NCBI GenBank assembly: GCA_014526335.1
Contig: JACTAT010000060.1
Location: forward strand, 8,287,686-8,351,685
Direction: 5' to 3'
Length of the DNA: 64,000 bases
Source: Chrysaora quinquecirrha
Lineage: Eukaryota; Cnidaria; Scyphozoa; Semaeostomeae; Pelagiidae
Of the stretch, positions 32,801-45,300 are shown piece by piece (position 1 is the first letter of the stretch; every line of letters begins with the position of its first letter). A model generated the notes under the pieces. It saw only the letters and a program-made list of their open reading frames with translations, made no database searches and was not told the DNA's origin. The translations under genes were made by a program, and so were the position numbers.

Positions 32801-35800
32801 GATGGTTCTCACCCAGGGCATTTTTTAAGAAATTTTCACTACTGGGGAAAATTTGGAAAAAGGGCCTAAAAGCGTAATAACTAAAAGTAACTAAAACACA
32901 TCATTTTAAAGATTTTCACAGTTGCTCTAAATGAGAAATGGCAAAGGACCAGGGGCGCAATTCCACAGAATTTTTGGGGAGGTGTCAAGAGGGACAGAAG
33001 AAAGAAGGCTGTAGAGCGTCTAAGCATCTAGAGGGGTCCGGGGGCACGCTCTTCCGGAAAATTTTGAAAAATTGGGTAGCTAGAGTCACTCTGATGATCA
33101 TTTCAGGAAACTTTTGTTCAATTTAAGGAAACTTTTGATACCTCGGATACTCGCAAGATATCCGAGGTATTCGTAAAAGGTAACCTGAAAAAAATACTTA
33201 AGAAGCTCGTAAGGATAGCGTGGATGGTTTTGGGATACTGCTAATTAACGACAGCCATTTTCACTCAAACCCACCAGCTGATATTGAAGTGGGTAAATGG
33301 GAATCGACAAGGGCCCAGACTACTGGGGAAATTGTATGATTTCGGCGCTCACTACTGGGGAAGGTATTGGGCCTACTTGGGAACGTTCCCCAGTAGTTAC
33401 AATGTTAAAAAATGCCCTGTTCTCACCTTTACCCATCCAAGACAGTAAGGTTGACTGTGGGCCTATGAAATTTAACCCCAGCGAGATTCGAGTCATAGAC
33501 GTTCCTGTTAAGGCAATAGACATGATAAAATTATGAACAGTTTCAACCTTTTTTCTTCATTGTTCCTAAAGATCTTGCGATTTCCAGCATAGCAGCTTGT
33601 CCACTTGAAGCATCTCCTGCACCATATACCCAAGAATCTCGATGATTTCCCAACAAGACAAGACGATCTATCAATAAAATTAATCATAGACATCATCAGC
33701 ATATTTATAGAGGATAAATTTTCAGTTAATACATATGTTACTTTTTCATCTCTTGTAATACTGTACAGTTTACCTGGTTCAATTTTTCCGTGGATAACTC
33801 CAGAAACAACATACGTCATTCTTGACTCTAGTTTTGTGTTCACAGTCATTCGTACAAGCCTGAAATCAGATAATAAATGATGATGATGTTGATGATGCTG
33901 ACTATGATAAGGATGATTATCATCATCATGTTGATGACGACGAGGATAATGCGGATGCTGATGCCGATGATGGTGATAATGATGATGATAATGATGACGA
34001 CAACAAAGAAAAAATAAGTTTCTTATAACCAATTATTCTTCAACCATACCTGGATGAGTTCATTTTATATTTGAAACCTCCGTCACCTTGAAAACTACTT
34101 GATCCATCAATTCCATCCATTTGCCTTCGGTAAAAATACATATATTTTAATACGATGTTATACGACAAACAACCGTAAGGCCATTCAGTGGAACACAATG
34201 CACAAGCGTTGCCTTGAGGCATGAGAGACAAAAACTGATACATACAGTATACAATCTTTTCTAAAGTAAATACAGAGTCGTAGTAGGTCTTCCTAAGTTA
34301 TCAGCGAACATTCTTCACACACACATACGTACAAACATTACTGCTTCATATACATGTATGAAAGGTTCTTGCTCTTATAATTTAATTTGATAACTTACCT
34401 TAGAAGAACCGATGCATCTTTGAACGTGATTGGCTGCGAAGGGATCTGGGGCAGAGGTGTTGCTTTGGAAATGTCAGCTCTATAGAAACCAGCTAAAAGG
34501 AAAATTAAGGAATTTAGAAATGCGATCGGAGGCAACCTGTATCAGAAGGGGCTCAGTTACAATACACCTGAAGGTGTTGCCTCAATGGTGACTATCTGCG
34601 CTGTCTTCATGCCTTGATTGAGGCTCGTTGGCTGTCAGTTCGACGCAGATACTGAATACGGTAACAGATTCTGCTCTTCCACGCAAACATTTTTTTGATC
34701 ATACAGTATACAACAAATTAATTAAGAGGCTTAGGTCTTGAGTTTAGACTCATTACTTTCAGATCTTGCAGAAAATTTGTGCAGAATTCAGAGAAATGAG
34801 GGCCTGAAATACGATAAAGAGATCTTTCTCCACGAGAGAAGCAACACGCGAAAGACAACAAACGCACTAAGAAGGCACTGAAGTCCTTGAAACATAATAC
34901 TTAAGCTTTCGCGATTCGGGGACATAAACATTATATACTTAAAGCAGGACTGATCAAAAAAGAACGAAAATAACCGTGATCTCGATGCCCAAATAATCTC
35001 CGGGTAGCTTAGATGAAAATCATTCAATTCAATACCTTTGGAAGGATATTCACGTGACAAAGCATCTCCTTGCCTTCGTATGATCGTCCCACGTTGAATG
35101 CCCGTTTCAGGTAGCCCCAGCCTTTGGGGTAGCTATCGTCTTTGCCTTGGGGTTCCAGTTTGCAGGATCGGAAAATAAGAGAACCCCACAGCACCCCTAT
35201 CTTGAGCATTTTGGACCTAAAAACAAAAGTTAAGAAACTCTGTAAGAAACTTTTGCTACAGTAAAATAAAAGTGCCACAACTTTAGAACCCTATATTATA
35301 GGTGATGAACGAAATAGCACATAAATTAATAACCAATTTGGTACCTTTGCCCCTCTGGATGTTGGTCCGTATCTCATGATTACAATCTTGCCTTTAACGC
35401 TGATTCCAGCATCTTCTAAAGCTTTGAAGTCTGAAGTTCTTCCATAGTTTGCATAAACCAACTCAGCCTGGGATGTGTAGAATAATATTGATACAGTAAG
35501 CCGTAGTGTTTTTGCTGGTTACACTATGTTAGAAATATGTCCCAATCGAGCCAAAATGCAGATATTGTGATTCCTTGCGTTAGCTAAGACGTATTTAGAA
35601 ATGTTTCAGACCAGAGTGAGAGTGAGAGTGTCCTTCTTTTAAAGGAAGAAACTAAGAAAAAGAAAACAATATTGGTACTTGCGCGAATGAGACCAAATAG
35701 GAAGCAGGGAATATTTTAGTACCAAAAGTTGGCCCAAAATGGTCCAAAAATAAGAACCTTTTAGTACCAAAACACGGTCTGAAATGGTACAAAAAAGAAA

Positions 35801-38800
35801 CGTTTAGTTTCAAAGCATGGTCAAAAATTTCCCAAAAATAAGAAAACTCTGATACCAAAACATGGTCCAAAATGGTCGAAATATAAGAAAACTTGGTACC
35901 AAAAGATGGTCCAAAAGGGTGAAAAAATAAGACAGTATCATAATATCATAGTTAATATATATTATGATTAGTTATTAACTATGATAATATGGCCAAAATG
36001 GTTCATAAAACAAGAAACTAGTCGTACTACTGAGATAAAGACGACTTACCTCGGCAGTTTTAGCAGGCGAGTACGCATTGAAAGGATAAACAATTTTACT
36101 GATATTTTCATCTGGTGTTATTGTTGGTTCGATCACTGTAAAGTCATGAATAACGGATCCATTCTGCCATTTAAACGTAACTTGTCCTGGTTTTTCTGGA
36201 TACGATAGAAGTATATTATACGGATGAATTTTCACTTTATCAAATCCATATTGACGCAGTTTGTTTGCCACATATACTCCTTGGTTTTTCATTTCCTCTG
36301 AGCCAGCGATGTGGGGATTTTTCGTCAAATATCTGCAAAAAAGATACACATTGTCAAGTTTATATCCATAGAAGTTTTAGAATTTACGTTGATTATTCAT
36401 CCTCTTATCAAAAGTCTCTGAGATGTACAAAGCATCTTTGGTCATGCCACTCGTTTTTGAAAAATAGAGAGGGGTGTCAGAGTAGTGGTACCATGGTACC
36501 AGAGGGATAGTACCTGGTACCAAATCCGGGAAAAAGGGTGGTACCTGGTACCAAATTCTGGAAAAAGGGTGGTACCTGGTACCAAATTCTGCAGAGATAC
36601 AACTAACATACAGGGTAGACTTAATACAACTAATAAACAAGCACAGTAGACTTAATACCTGAGCCATAGGCATCACTATTGAGTTGAATGGCTTGGCGCT
36701 AAAATTACCAGATTAAGCAATCTCGGTTTTATGCCAGCCTCGGTTTCATGAGCGACGACTGGGGCTCCTAGGCTCAGGTGAACAAAGAAGGAAATAGCAT
36801 TTGCAAGGAAATAATGAAAATGTAAAATATGCGAAATACGTCAATAAATAGTAAGAATGCAAGAATGCGGACACGATTTCGCAAGCATGCGTGTGCATTT
36901 AAGGACTCATTGAAAATCCAAACAACTCTAACATCCGATCCATACAGCTCTGCTATCAACGCAGTTGTCAATCAACAGAAAGTTCGCTCTTAACTGGATC
37001 CGATGCAATGCGCGTCGTTCCCGTACACCGACTTAATCGGCCACCCCGCATAACGTATGTGCAGTACAGTGGTGGGTGTGCAGTACAGTGGTGGATGTTC
37101 AGTACAGTGGAGGGATACCATGAGTACAGTGGAGGGATACCATGAGTACAGTGGTGGATGTTCAGTACAGTGGAGGGATACCATGAGTACAGTGGAGGGA
37201 TACCATGAGTACAGTGGTGGATGTTCAGTACAGTGGAGGGATACCATGAGTACAGTGGAGGGATACCATGAGTACGGTGGTGGATGTTCAGTACAGTGGA
37301 GGGATACCATGAGTTGCGTGGAGGGATACCATGAGTACAGTGGAGGGATACCATGAGTACAGTGGTGGATGTTCAGTACAGTGGAGGGATACCTGGAGTA
37401 CAGTGGTGGATGTTCAGTACAGTGGAGGGATACCATGAGTTGGGTGGAGGGATACCATCAGTACAGTGGAGGGATACCATGAGTACGGTGGTGGATGTTC
37501 AGTACAGTGGAGGGATACCATCAGTACAGTGGAGGGATACCATCAGTACAGGGGTGGATGTTCAGTACAGTGGAGGATACCATCAGTACAGGGGTGGATG
37601 TTCAGTACAGTGGAGGATACCATCAGTACAGTGGTGGGCGTGCAACTCATTAGAGAAATTGCAACGGTGTTGTATGAACGGGAAGTATCTCTAAGCAGAC
37701 AGTGATGCGTTTTGTGGGGCCTACATCTGTAAAAAAGAGCTCTAAACATACGCTTTTTTAATAGAAGAGTGTTCTGGGCTTCCAGTTTTTGAAAAGTCGC
37801 GCTAATTAATACAACTAGTTATTGATACCTGACTCCAGACGCTCGCTGCTTTCTTATAGAGAGTCAGTTGCGCGAAATGCCAACTCTAGACAACCATGAA
37901 ATATTGAACCATTCAAAAAGTGCTGCAAATTTCAATGAATCAAAGTCGAATTATATTTCCTTAGACAACACGATAAATACATAAATTCCGTAAGAATACT
38001 ACGAAACTCACCTATAGACCTAGGAATGGGTTATAGAAACTAAACAAAATGGCGGAACTGGCGGCTTCTTACTGCAAACCTAATCTAGAAATAGTAGCTA
38101 TTCAAACAGCAAAATACTCGTATACTAACCAAAGTTGAGTTTACCAACAAACCGAAAATCGTATTATGATGAAAAGTATTAACCGCAAATTATTGTTGTC
38201 AAATCAATAACTAGTTGTATTAATGAGCGCGACTTTTCAAAAAATGGACGCCCAGAACACTCTTCTATTAAAAAAGCGTATGTTTAGAGCTGTTTTTTAC
38301 AGACGTAGGCCCCACGAAACGCATCACTGTCTGCTTAGAGATACTTCCCGTTCATACAACACCGTTGCAATTTCTCTAATGATTTGCACGCCCACCACTG
38401 TACTGAACATCCACCCCTGTACTGATGGTATCCCTCCACTGTACTGAACATCCACCCCTGTACTGATGGTATCCCTCCACTGTACTGATGGTATCCCTCC
38501 ACTGTACTGAACATCCACCACCGTACTCATGGTATCCCTCCACTGTACTGATGGTATCCCTCCACCCAACTCATGGTATCCCTCCACTGTACTGAACATC
38601 CACCACTGTACTCCAGGTATCCCTCCACTGTACTGAACATCCACCACTGTACTCATGGTATCCCTCCACTGTACTCATGGTATCCCTCCACGCAACTCAT
38701 GGTATCCCTCCACTGTACTGAACATCCACCACCGTACTCATGGTATCCCTCCACTGTACTCATGGTATCCCTCCACTGTACTGAACATCCACCACTGTAC

Positions 38801-40117
38801 TCATGGTATCCCTCCACTGTACTCATGGTATCCCTCCACTGTACTGAACATCCACCACTGTACTCATGGTATCCCACAGTCCACTGTACTCATGGTATCC
38901 CTCCACTGTACTGAACATCCACCACTGTACTGCACACCCACCACTGTACTGCACATACGTTATGCAGGAGTGAAGTCAAAAGCACAGCACCACAGCAATC
39001 TGCCCCATTTTAAGCACAGTATCCATATTCCATTTCCAAAATTCTCCCCTGAATAGAAGAGCAAAAGGGGCAACAGAAAGCGCACCATAATGTAAAAGAA
39101 AATATAAAACCGATTTCCTAAACCCGCTCTCTCGTTGTAGCCCCTTTCCGTACAAGGGCCTGTAAGAGGCAACGGTAGCCTTGAAATTGCCATTCAAAAA
39201 CAGAAGCCTTGTGAATAATATTCCGCATGAAAATCTAATCTTTTGAATATGTCTTTGCATAGGGTTTACAGTTGTATGTCAACCCAGACAGAAGGGACTT
39301 AGTAAGTAAATACTAGATTTAATATCTTGGAAATTTGATGTTTCTTTCTCAGGTTACCTTTGCAAAAAAGCAGCAAGCACATGGGCCAGGGATAACTAGG
39401 GACTTTACCTTCCGGGGGTTGAGTAACTCGAAAAAATCCTTGTTCGCCGTGCACTTTAAAAAATCCGCATAAATTCTCCAAGAAATCCGAAAATCCACCA
39501 AACTTTTTTATATACACACTTTTTTTTATAAGAATACAGTCTATAAGAATATTCAGGCTCAAAATTGCCAAAGAACAATGGAAATTTAAGAATAACAATG
39601 GAAAAGTTCGAGCCTTGGCAAAAATTAGGATATTCTTATAAAAAAAGTGTGTATCCCAAGAAGACTTGGATAACAATGAAAAATTGAAAAAGGGAGTACA
39701 CTACCCTTACTGAAGTGTAAAGATTAAATCTTTTTCCCTTGCTTTTATAGAAGAAGAACATAAATAAACGCAAGTCGAAGCGAAACACTCTTTCAAGAGC
39801 GCAAAACACCAGCGTGAAAACAAGTTCAATAATATCAACAAGATACGCATTAATGATAAATAACAAACTCAAACTTACTCTAAATTTTTCTTTATATTAT
39901 CAGCTTTCATTTCATCTAGGATCTTCACATGTTGTTTAAATGCTTCTTGAGTCATTTCTTGGGCACTTTTCTTTGGCGTTGGAGGCTCACTCTTTTTGCT
40001 GCATCCTATAGCTGACCTGATGCCCACACCAATCAAAGCTCCAATGATTATCAACAAAAAGCAAAAAGCCAAAAATAAAAACAAACGCTTTCCGCGTAGT
40101 TCCAGTCCTTGGGCCAT
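26891..40117 (-). CDS. FOLH1: glutamate carboxypeptidase II / NAALADase homologue (M28 peptidase)
   Basis: Seventeen exons: 39879-40117, 36050-36332, 35345-35467, 35036-35216, 34399-34492, 34050-34124, 33774-33859, 33548-33667, 31324-31406, 31087-31150, 30856-30923, 30673-30755, 29676-29766, 28397-28658, 27678-27759, 27195-27287, 26891-27074; about 737 aa (human GCPII 750). Start [13 protein letters not shown], one hydrophobic helix ([18 protein letters not shown]), so type II membrane protein. Zinc and catalytic residues are present: His in GNHRDSW, Asp in GAGDASSG, Glu-Glu in DAEEYG, Asp in YLNVDIA, His in MYHSLHDTF. The family releases C-terminal glutamate from N-acetyl-Asp-Glu or folyl-polyglutamate outside the cell. 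Exon 35036-35216 needs three one-base insertions (runs at 35184, 35141, 35115) to read [23 protein letters not shown] and [13 protein letters not shown]1 versus NAALAD2 orthology is not resolved. Confidence 0.94.
27800..28265. repeat. imperfect 80-100-bp tandem repeat, CCTCCCT-rich
   Basis: TTTCCAGGCAAAA recurs near 27819, 27920, 28013, 28102 and 28184, separated by AAACACCTCCCTCT and AACGCCTCCCTG words. In a peptidase-gene intron. Confidence 0.85.
28765..29100. mobile_element. degenerate AAACATT MITE copies
   Basis: GGCCAAACGATCAGATATG, GTTTGCCAAACATTTG and AATGCTTGAATGTTTGGCAA are family words. The internal segment CTCTTATAAGTAAT is shared by the sequence at 28688 and 28928, suggesting a local duplication. 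In a peptidase-gene intron. Confidence 0.6.
29884..30121. mobile_element. palindromic AAACATT MITE, copy
   Basis: GGCCTTGGCCAAACGATCAA at the left, TTTGATCGTTGGCTAGGGGC at the right; the interior has AAGCAATGTTTT and TGCCTGACAAGCAAATTT words. In a peptidase-gene intron. Confidence 0.87.
30459..30532 (+). mobile_element. tRNA-like SINE head or tRNA pseudogene
   Basis: CTCTATAGCTCAGTTG (A-box-like) and CAGGTTCGAATCCCATCT (B box) at tRNA spacing. The acceptor ends GCTCTAT and TACTGTG do not pair, so not a functional tRNA. Confidence 0.55.
31560..32552. repeat. 12-bp tandem array GGTATTATCCAA
   Basis: About 80 copies of a 12-bp unit (GGTATYATCCAR), often in 36-bp triplets with ATT, ATC and ATA variants. 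Because 12 is a multiple of three, long frames stay open on both strands (Ile-Ile-Gln-Gly on +, Thr-Leu-Asp-Asp/Asn on -). The array lies wholly inside the peptidase-gene intron 31407-33547 and is not a gene. Confidence 0.95.
33870..34008. repeat. GATGATGAT microsatellite
   Basis: Imperfect GAT/GAC trinucleotides in a peptidase-gene intron, next to the exon at 33774-33859. Confidence 0.88.
35690..35935. repeat. ~47-bp tandem repeat
   Basis: About five imperfect copies of TAGTACCAAAACATGGTCC, then AAAATGG and AAAAATAAGAAAAC words, in a peptidase-gene intron. Confidence 0.8.
36485..36592. repeat. 31-bp tandem repeat with KpnI-like palindromes
   Basis: GGTACCTGGTACCAAATTCT followed by GGAAAAAGGGT recurs three times; each unit contains two GGTACC palindromes. 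In the first intron of the peptidase gene. Confidence 0.85.
37048..38965. mobile_element. non-autonomous foldback element, 1.9 kb
   Basis: Left arm 37048-37826 and right arm 38203-38965 are inverted copies. Ends are GCATAACGTATGTGCAGTAC and GTACTGCACATACGTTATGC; inner edges are TACAACTAGTTATTGAT and ATCAATAACTAGTTGTA. The outer three quarters of each arm is a tandem array of two modules, about 22 bp (GTACAGTGGAGGGATACCAT) and 19 bp (GTACAGTGGTGGATGTTCA). The 376-bp spacer has no convincing ORF. This is the classic foldback layout. It sits in intron 1 of the peptidase gene (36333-39878). No clear target duplication is seen. Confidence 0.93.
39512..39654. mobile_element. CTTATA-family hairpin, AAGAATA version
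   Basis: ATACACACTTTTTTTTATAA with GAATA at the left, and TATTCTTATAAAAAAAGTGT with GTAT at the right, are inverted repeats. AACAATGGAAA is repeated inside. In intron 1 of the peptidase gene. Confidence 0.8.
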
Positions 40118-41245
40118 AGCTAGTTGCTTTTCAGTTTTCACTTAAACAGTTCAAACTGCAGAAATTCAAGAAAACTTGCGTCACTCTTCAGATTGCAGAG
40201 CCTTGAGTGACCGTTACTTCCTTTGTCTTCGTCTGTCTTCTCCTTCCTTCTGTCTGTCTCCTTTATCACCTCAGTTTGATTGAACGTTGCACGTTCACGA
40301 AAAAATTCTCCTGAACAGATCTTTGCGAACTATTCCGCACTTCAGCACTGCAGCTGACACCACACTCCACAACCACGTTTGCACAGCAATGTAACAGTTT
40401 AATGTTCTTTGTGGTCTTGTCTGTTTTGTGTTTGCTATGTCTTTTCAAGTAGTTTGCGCTGCAGACTCCCCCCAGAATCGAGCATAGAAAGCACAGAAAT
40501 ACGATAGTTTCCCCCGTCCATCAGGGGGGATACACTGACAGCTGACCACTGACACCTGCTTAGTATGAAATCATTACCCACATGCGCAGGCCGCACAGAA
40601 CAACGAACAAATTTCTTAGAACAAAAACCTAGTTTGGAGTGTTTGGAGTTCATTGGCCGTGTCTTCTTATCCATTGAGAACGAAAACAACTTTATTTCCA
40701 CTATGCCATTTTGCTCAAACCAAACTATTTTTAAGGATTTCCCTTACCCAACGAGGAATAACAAATTTAGCTAACCAGTCATTAACAGAGTCGGATTTAG
40801 CGGATTTAGCGTTTTAAGTCTGCAACTGTCAAAAATAAGGAAAATCCACGAAATTCAACGTTTGCTTCGTTAAACATGACGTAATAATGTTGGTAAATTC
40901 ATTTTTTGCTACCTTCTCATTCCTCGTCTCTGCATCAGAACGAGGCCAGCTAAACTCTTCGTACACGCAGAACCATGTGCAGAGCAAACAGATTTTTTGC
41001 CTGTCCATCCCTACCACTATTGTAATGTGAATGGGCAAACAAATCAGCGATTGAATTGCTACCCGAGTCCTTAACTTTCGCTCGCACTGAATTGAATTGA
41101 TATGTTGTTGTTGTTCGCTTCAGTAGTTTGGCCGTCCAGCAATTCAACTCAGAAGCGATAACTACGATTCATGTTATAAGTCTAGGTTTTCCTACGAAAC
41201 CTCTCAAAGGAAACTGGGGGCAAGTTGCACGTGACTGAAAACCCA

Positions 41246-41525
41246 AAGGCTTTGGCCAAATGATCATAAATTGTTGCTAAAAAAATTTTGATTTGCTTTT
41301 CAAGCAATGTTTCACCGTTTGCGTTTGGCCACGTCGCAAAACATTGCTTGACAGTGAGAATTGCAAAGGTGTTTTTGAAAAACTACTAAAAATTTTTTTG
41401 CTTTTCACAAGCAGAAAATGTTCGACGAACAATATTTTCGACGTGGCCAAACGGGACAATATTTTATTTGACAAACAATTTTCAAATGTTTGACGAACAA
41501 TGTTTGGTTGTTTGGCCAGGGCCTT
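41246..41525. mobile_element. palindromic AAACATT MITE, copy
   Basis: AAGGCTTTGGCCAAATGATC at the left; AACAATGTTTGGTTGTTTGG with CCAGGGCC at the right. It ends directly against the next MITE. Confidence 0.85.
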
Positions 41526-41526
41526 A

Positions 41527-41936
41527 GGGCCTGTTTATGGAGGCAGGCCAGCCCGGTTAGGCGAGCTGGCTCGGTTAGGCGAGATCCTTTTTCAGAGCGT
41601 TTACATGGATAAATTTTCCATCCCGGTTAGCCGAGCTAGTCTTGCATATTCACACTTTTCCATTCTTTCCTGTCAAAATTTCACCTCGCCTGACCGGGCT
41701 GGCCCGCTCTCCATGTAAAGGGAAAGAGAACAAACAAAAAATTCTTTTGTTCCCGCAGATCTCGGCCAGGTGAGATCCACGTCCTTTGATCACGGATCTC
41801 GCCTCACCGGGCTGGGTGATTGTTCATGTAAACGCAAGATTCACAAACAAAAGAAGTTATTGTTCTGTCAGAGTCTCGCCTAACCGAGCCAGCCCGCCTA
41901 ACCGGGCTGGCCCGCCTCCATGTAAACAGGCCCTTA
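41527..41936. mobile_element. GC-rich palindromic MITE, 410 bp
   Basis: GGGCCTGTTTATGGAGGCAG and GCCAGCCCGGTTAGGCGAG at the left are matched in inverse by CTAACCGGGCTGGCCCGCC and TCCATGTAAACAGGCCC at the right. CATGTAAA and CCGGTTAGGCGAG words recur inside. Confidence 0.88.
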
Positions 41937-42349
41937 GGCGGTGCAGCGCAAAAAATCGTGCAGCGTGAATCAAGCAGATTGTCTGAGGTATTTAATGAAA
42001 AGGTACCATCTGTTTAAATTGTTATGTTTATCGAAATTAGGGAACTACGACGTTTTTAATCAAATCTTAATGAGAAAGGTTTGAAACCTTTTGAATATGG
42101 AAAAACGTCTGCATATTTGCGATTAAAATTTGAGTTTTGTTTTTCTTGGTAATTATTTTTCTCGTCTTATAAGACCAATTTAATAAACATGAGTCAGTCC
42201 TTTATTATATATAACTTTGTAATAAAACGTAATTTATTAATTACTTATAGATGATTGGACAGAACTTTAATAGCCTACTTGCAGTTCAATCAAGGTTCAA
42301 CCTGCTTTAGTAGAGTAGTTCAAAAGTTGCTTCGAAGTGATTCTCAGAA

Positions 42350-45300
42350 ATGGAGAATAAATTGGATGCTTTGCTAAAAACAATGCATGTTATTTTCTTG
42401 ATTCTGATATCAGGTAAAAACTATTTAATCTGAGTTACTTTTTATCAAGAAAGACCAATTTTTCTACGAAAAATCTGCATCTTTTTTCTACAAATTGGGC
42501 CATAATGTGTAGGAGGCTGGGAGCTGATAATGTCGATGCAAAGCTTAATACCTATTTCGGTACGGCATATAAAAATAAACGGTTCACGATATTCTTTGCC
42601 TAACTTCAGGACGAGATAATTATTTTCAGCAATTGTTCTCAAGGCAAGCATTAATTAAAGTGCCAGAACCATATGCCAGAACTAAGAATCTATGTTTATG
42701 CCTTTTATCCATACTGTCGTTTTATGTATCAGCAAGCAAGCAGGTAGGCAAGCTTGCTAGCAAGCCAGAAAGCAAGCAAGCAAGCAAGCAAGCAAAGCAA
42801 GCAAGCAAGCAAGCAAGCAGACAAGCAAGCAAGAAAACAAGAAGGCAGGCAAGCAGGTAGGCACGTAAGCGGGCAGGCAAGGAAGCGAGCAAACAGGCAA
42901 GCAAGAAAGCAAGCAAGCATGCATGCAAGTTGCAAGCAATCTTTCCATGGCTTTTTATATTTTATTTAGGGTGTATCTTGGGAATAATTGGAGGAACGGC
43001 CTTCATAAAGACTGACGAAGAAGAACTATTGGAAAATCTATTTGGTCAGGGAAGAGATATGACAAGGATTATCCCAAAGTTAAATTATAGCGACACAGAG
43101 CCACTTGATATAACATTCAACTTTGAGTTTTTTCACGTTTACGATATAGTAAGTTGGTAGATCATATTGTTTGGCTTAGCATGGAATATTACAGTAACTT
43201 TTGGCAGATCTATTTATATACGAATTTTCCATACGCAAAAAAAAACTATTAGCAGCCAGTTCTCATCAGGTAACTCACATTAGACCCCATTTTTGTGTTC
43301 GCCCCAATTCCTGGCCCTCGTGATGGCCAAAACCACTGCAGTTTCCTTCAGGAAGATATAGTTCATAAGTAATTTTCCATTACTGGATACTGTACTAATA
43401 GAATATATCCTCGAATTTTCCAGAAAGCAAGCGAAGGGGAGATCGACATGACAATAAAAATTTCATTGGTAAGCAAAACAAGTTATTAGCTTCTTTTTTA
43501 TGTCTAAAATTGTGCATAGGTGAAGTTCACTAAGTATATAAGACAGGCAAGCGACTCTTAGAATGACGTTAGGCTGTCATAAGAAATTTGACTGCATCAA
43601 GAAGCTAAAGAGGCGTAGCCTGGCGATATATAGGCTGCATGAAGGATTAAGGGTTCTTCGGCCCTACAGTCTCAAATTATCCGTTGGTAATTTTGTTGAA
43701 CTGGATTTAGATAGATTCCAAAAGCCTGAAACGAAACAAAGAACTCGCCTCACTAATTATTCAGAACAAATCTTCGCTGTAAATTCTTTCAGAGTCTGGG
43801 TGATCTTTGTTGAAATAAATTTTGCTCTTATAGAGGGGTTCGTGTCTGAGTGTAGTTTGTTGTATGGAGATGCAAAGATGATGCTGTTTAATCATATCTT
43901 TGATCTTGACAAATATTTCGCTTATTTTTGTTACCACAGAGCTGGCAAAACGAGCTATTGAGTTGGAACATTTCGACTTTTGGCATTAAACGTCTCGCAG
44001 TTGACGCAAGTCTTGTGTGGACACCAACGCTGGTTGTTCATGAGAGGTGAGTGAAATACTCGTAATCTGATTGGTGCAGGGATCTGACCATATGACATCG
44101 TTTTGTCCAATTAGAACTGTCACTGCGTTTGCATGACAAGATAGCTCCTAGGGAGCTCTTACAAATGAGATCATCTAAGGCCTAGACTGAGCTCAACATC
44201 ACAAAAATCGTGTGAACAAATGCCGAACTATGTTTAAGTAAGCATTATTATCCCACTCCTTGGCAAATGAAGCTTTGTCTTGTGTTATGAAGGCAAATTT
44301 GACGTCCGCAACTTTCTGTAGAGTTTGATTATGCCCGATTTGCCGAGTGAAGGTGAAGGTGAAATGGGGTTTAGCGCCAGTCACAAGGATCTCAGTAGTA
44401 GGTTAACTAGTCGAGACCTCGACCCTGCTTGTGACGCTACCGTGGCTGGGCTCGAAAAATGACCACACACTGAGTTTCTTACACCACGAGTCAGCTGGAT
44501 TTTACCACGACGCCACAGCACCTTCACAGCGAATTCAGCGCCGTTGTTGCGATCAAAACTGAAAATGACCGACGAACTACTGTAGGCAAACTTTCACTTA
44601 CATTTTGATTATAGCTAAGCCGAAGCTCATGTCATTTTTCAACAAGTTTTTGTTCGATTAGATTCAAGGTAGGTTCGAACAAGAGGGGGGGGCTTATATT
44701 TTGGATGCTGAGTAATACTAACATACGTACTTGAGTTTAGACTTTCGTTCTTTGTATTTCGGGCAAACGACGTCAAGGAAAAATGCATTAAATCTGCTTT
44801 AACTAAATAGCTCCATGTTGAATTTTCGGTGAAGAGCGTGCAGCTTATATTCAGGGCGACTTATTTTTCTCCGTCTCTGAACTTACGAGCGCTAAATACA
44901 CAATTTTCGCCTCCACAATCATTAGATCTGCATATATTTTCTTTCTATACCTTAGTGCTGAAAGACTGAACATTGAAGCTGACCATAATGAGACAGTATA
45001 TCTGAATCATGATGGCTTAAATAGCATGACTATTTTCAAGAGAGTCCAAACCAAATGCGAAATAAATGCATGTGTGTTCCCGGTTGACAACGAAAGATGC
45101 TCAATAACATTCATGATTAAGTCTTATAATGCAAGTATCGTGAAAATGCATCCTAAAATGGGTAACAGCACTGTTGGACAGAAAACAGCAACTGGAACAT
45201 GGGAAGTAGAAACACGTAAGCGTTTCTATTGACATTAGCATTAACTATCTTTCTTTTCCATGCTAAACCCTATGCTAAACGGGCACTTCAGAAGCTTCGA

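Larger units (their letters stand above)
40118..42349. other. divergent intergenic region, peptidase gene and receptor gene
   Basis: The two genes are transcribed away from each other, so both promoters lie here. Two MITEs (41246-41525 and 41527-41936) abut each other in the middle. No conserved gene seen. Confidence 0.55.

Noticed and set aside
36968..39056. Repetitive frames rich in [10 protein letters not shown] or VQWRDTMST
   Set aside because: Translations of the tandem modules in the foldback arms; the two arms give mirror-image frames.
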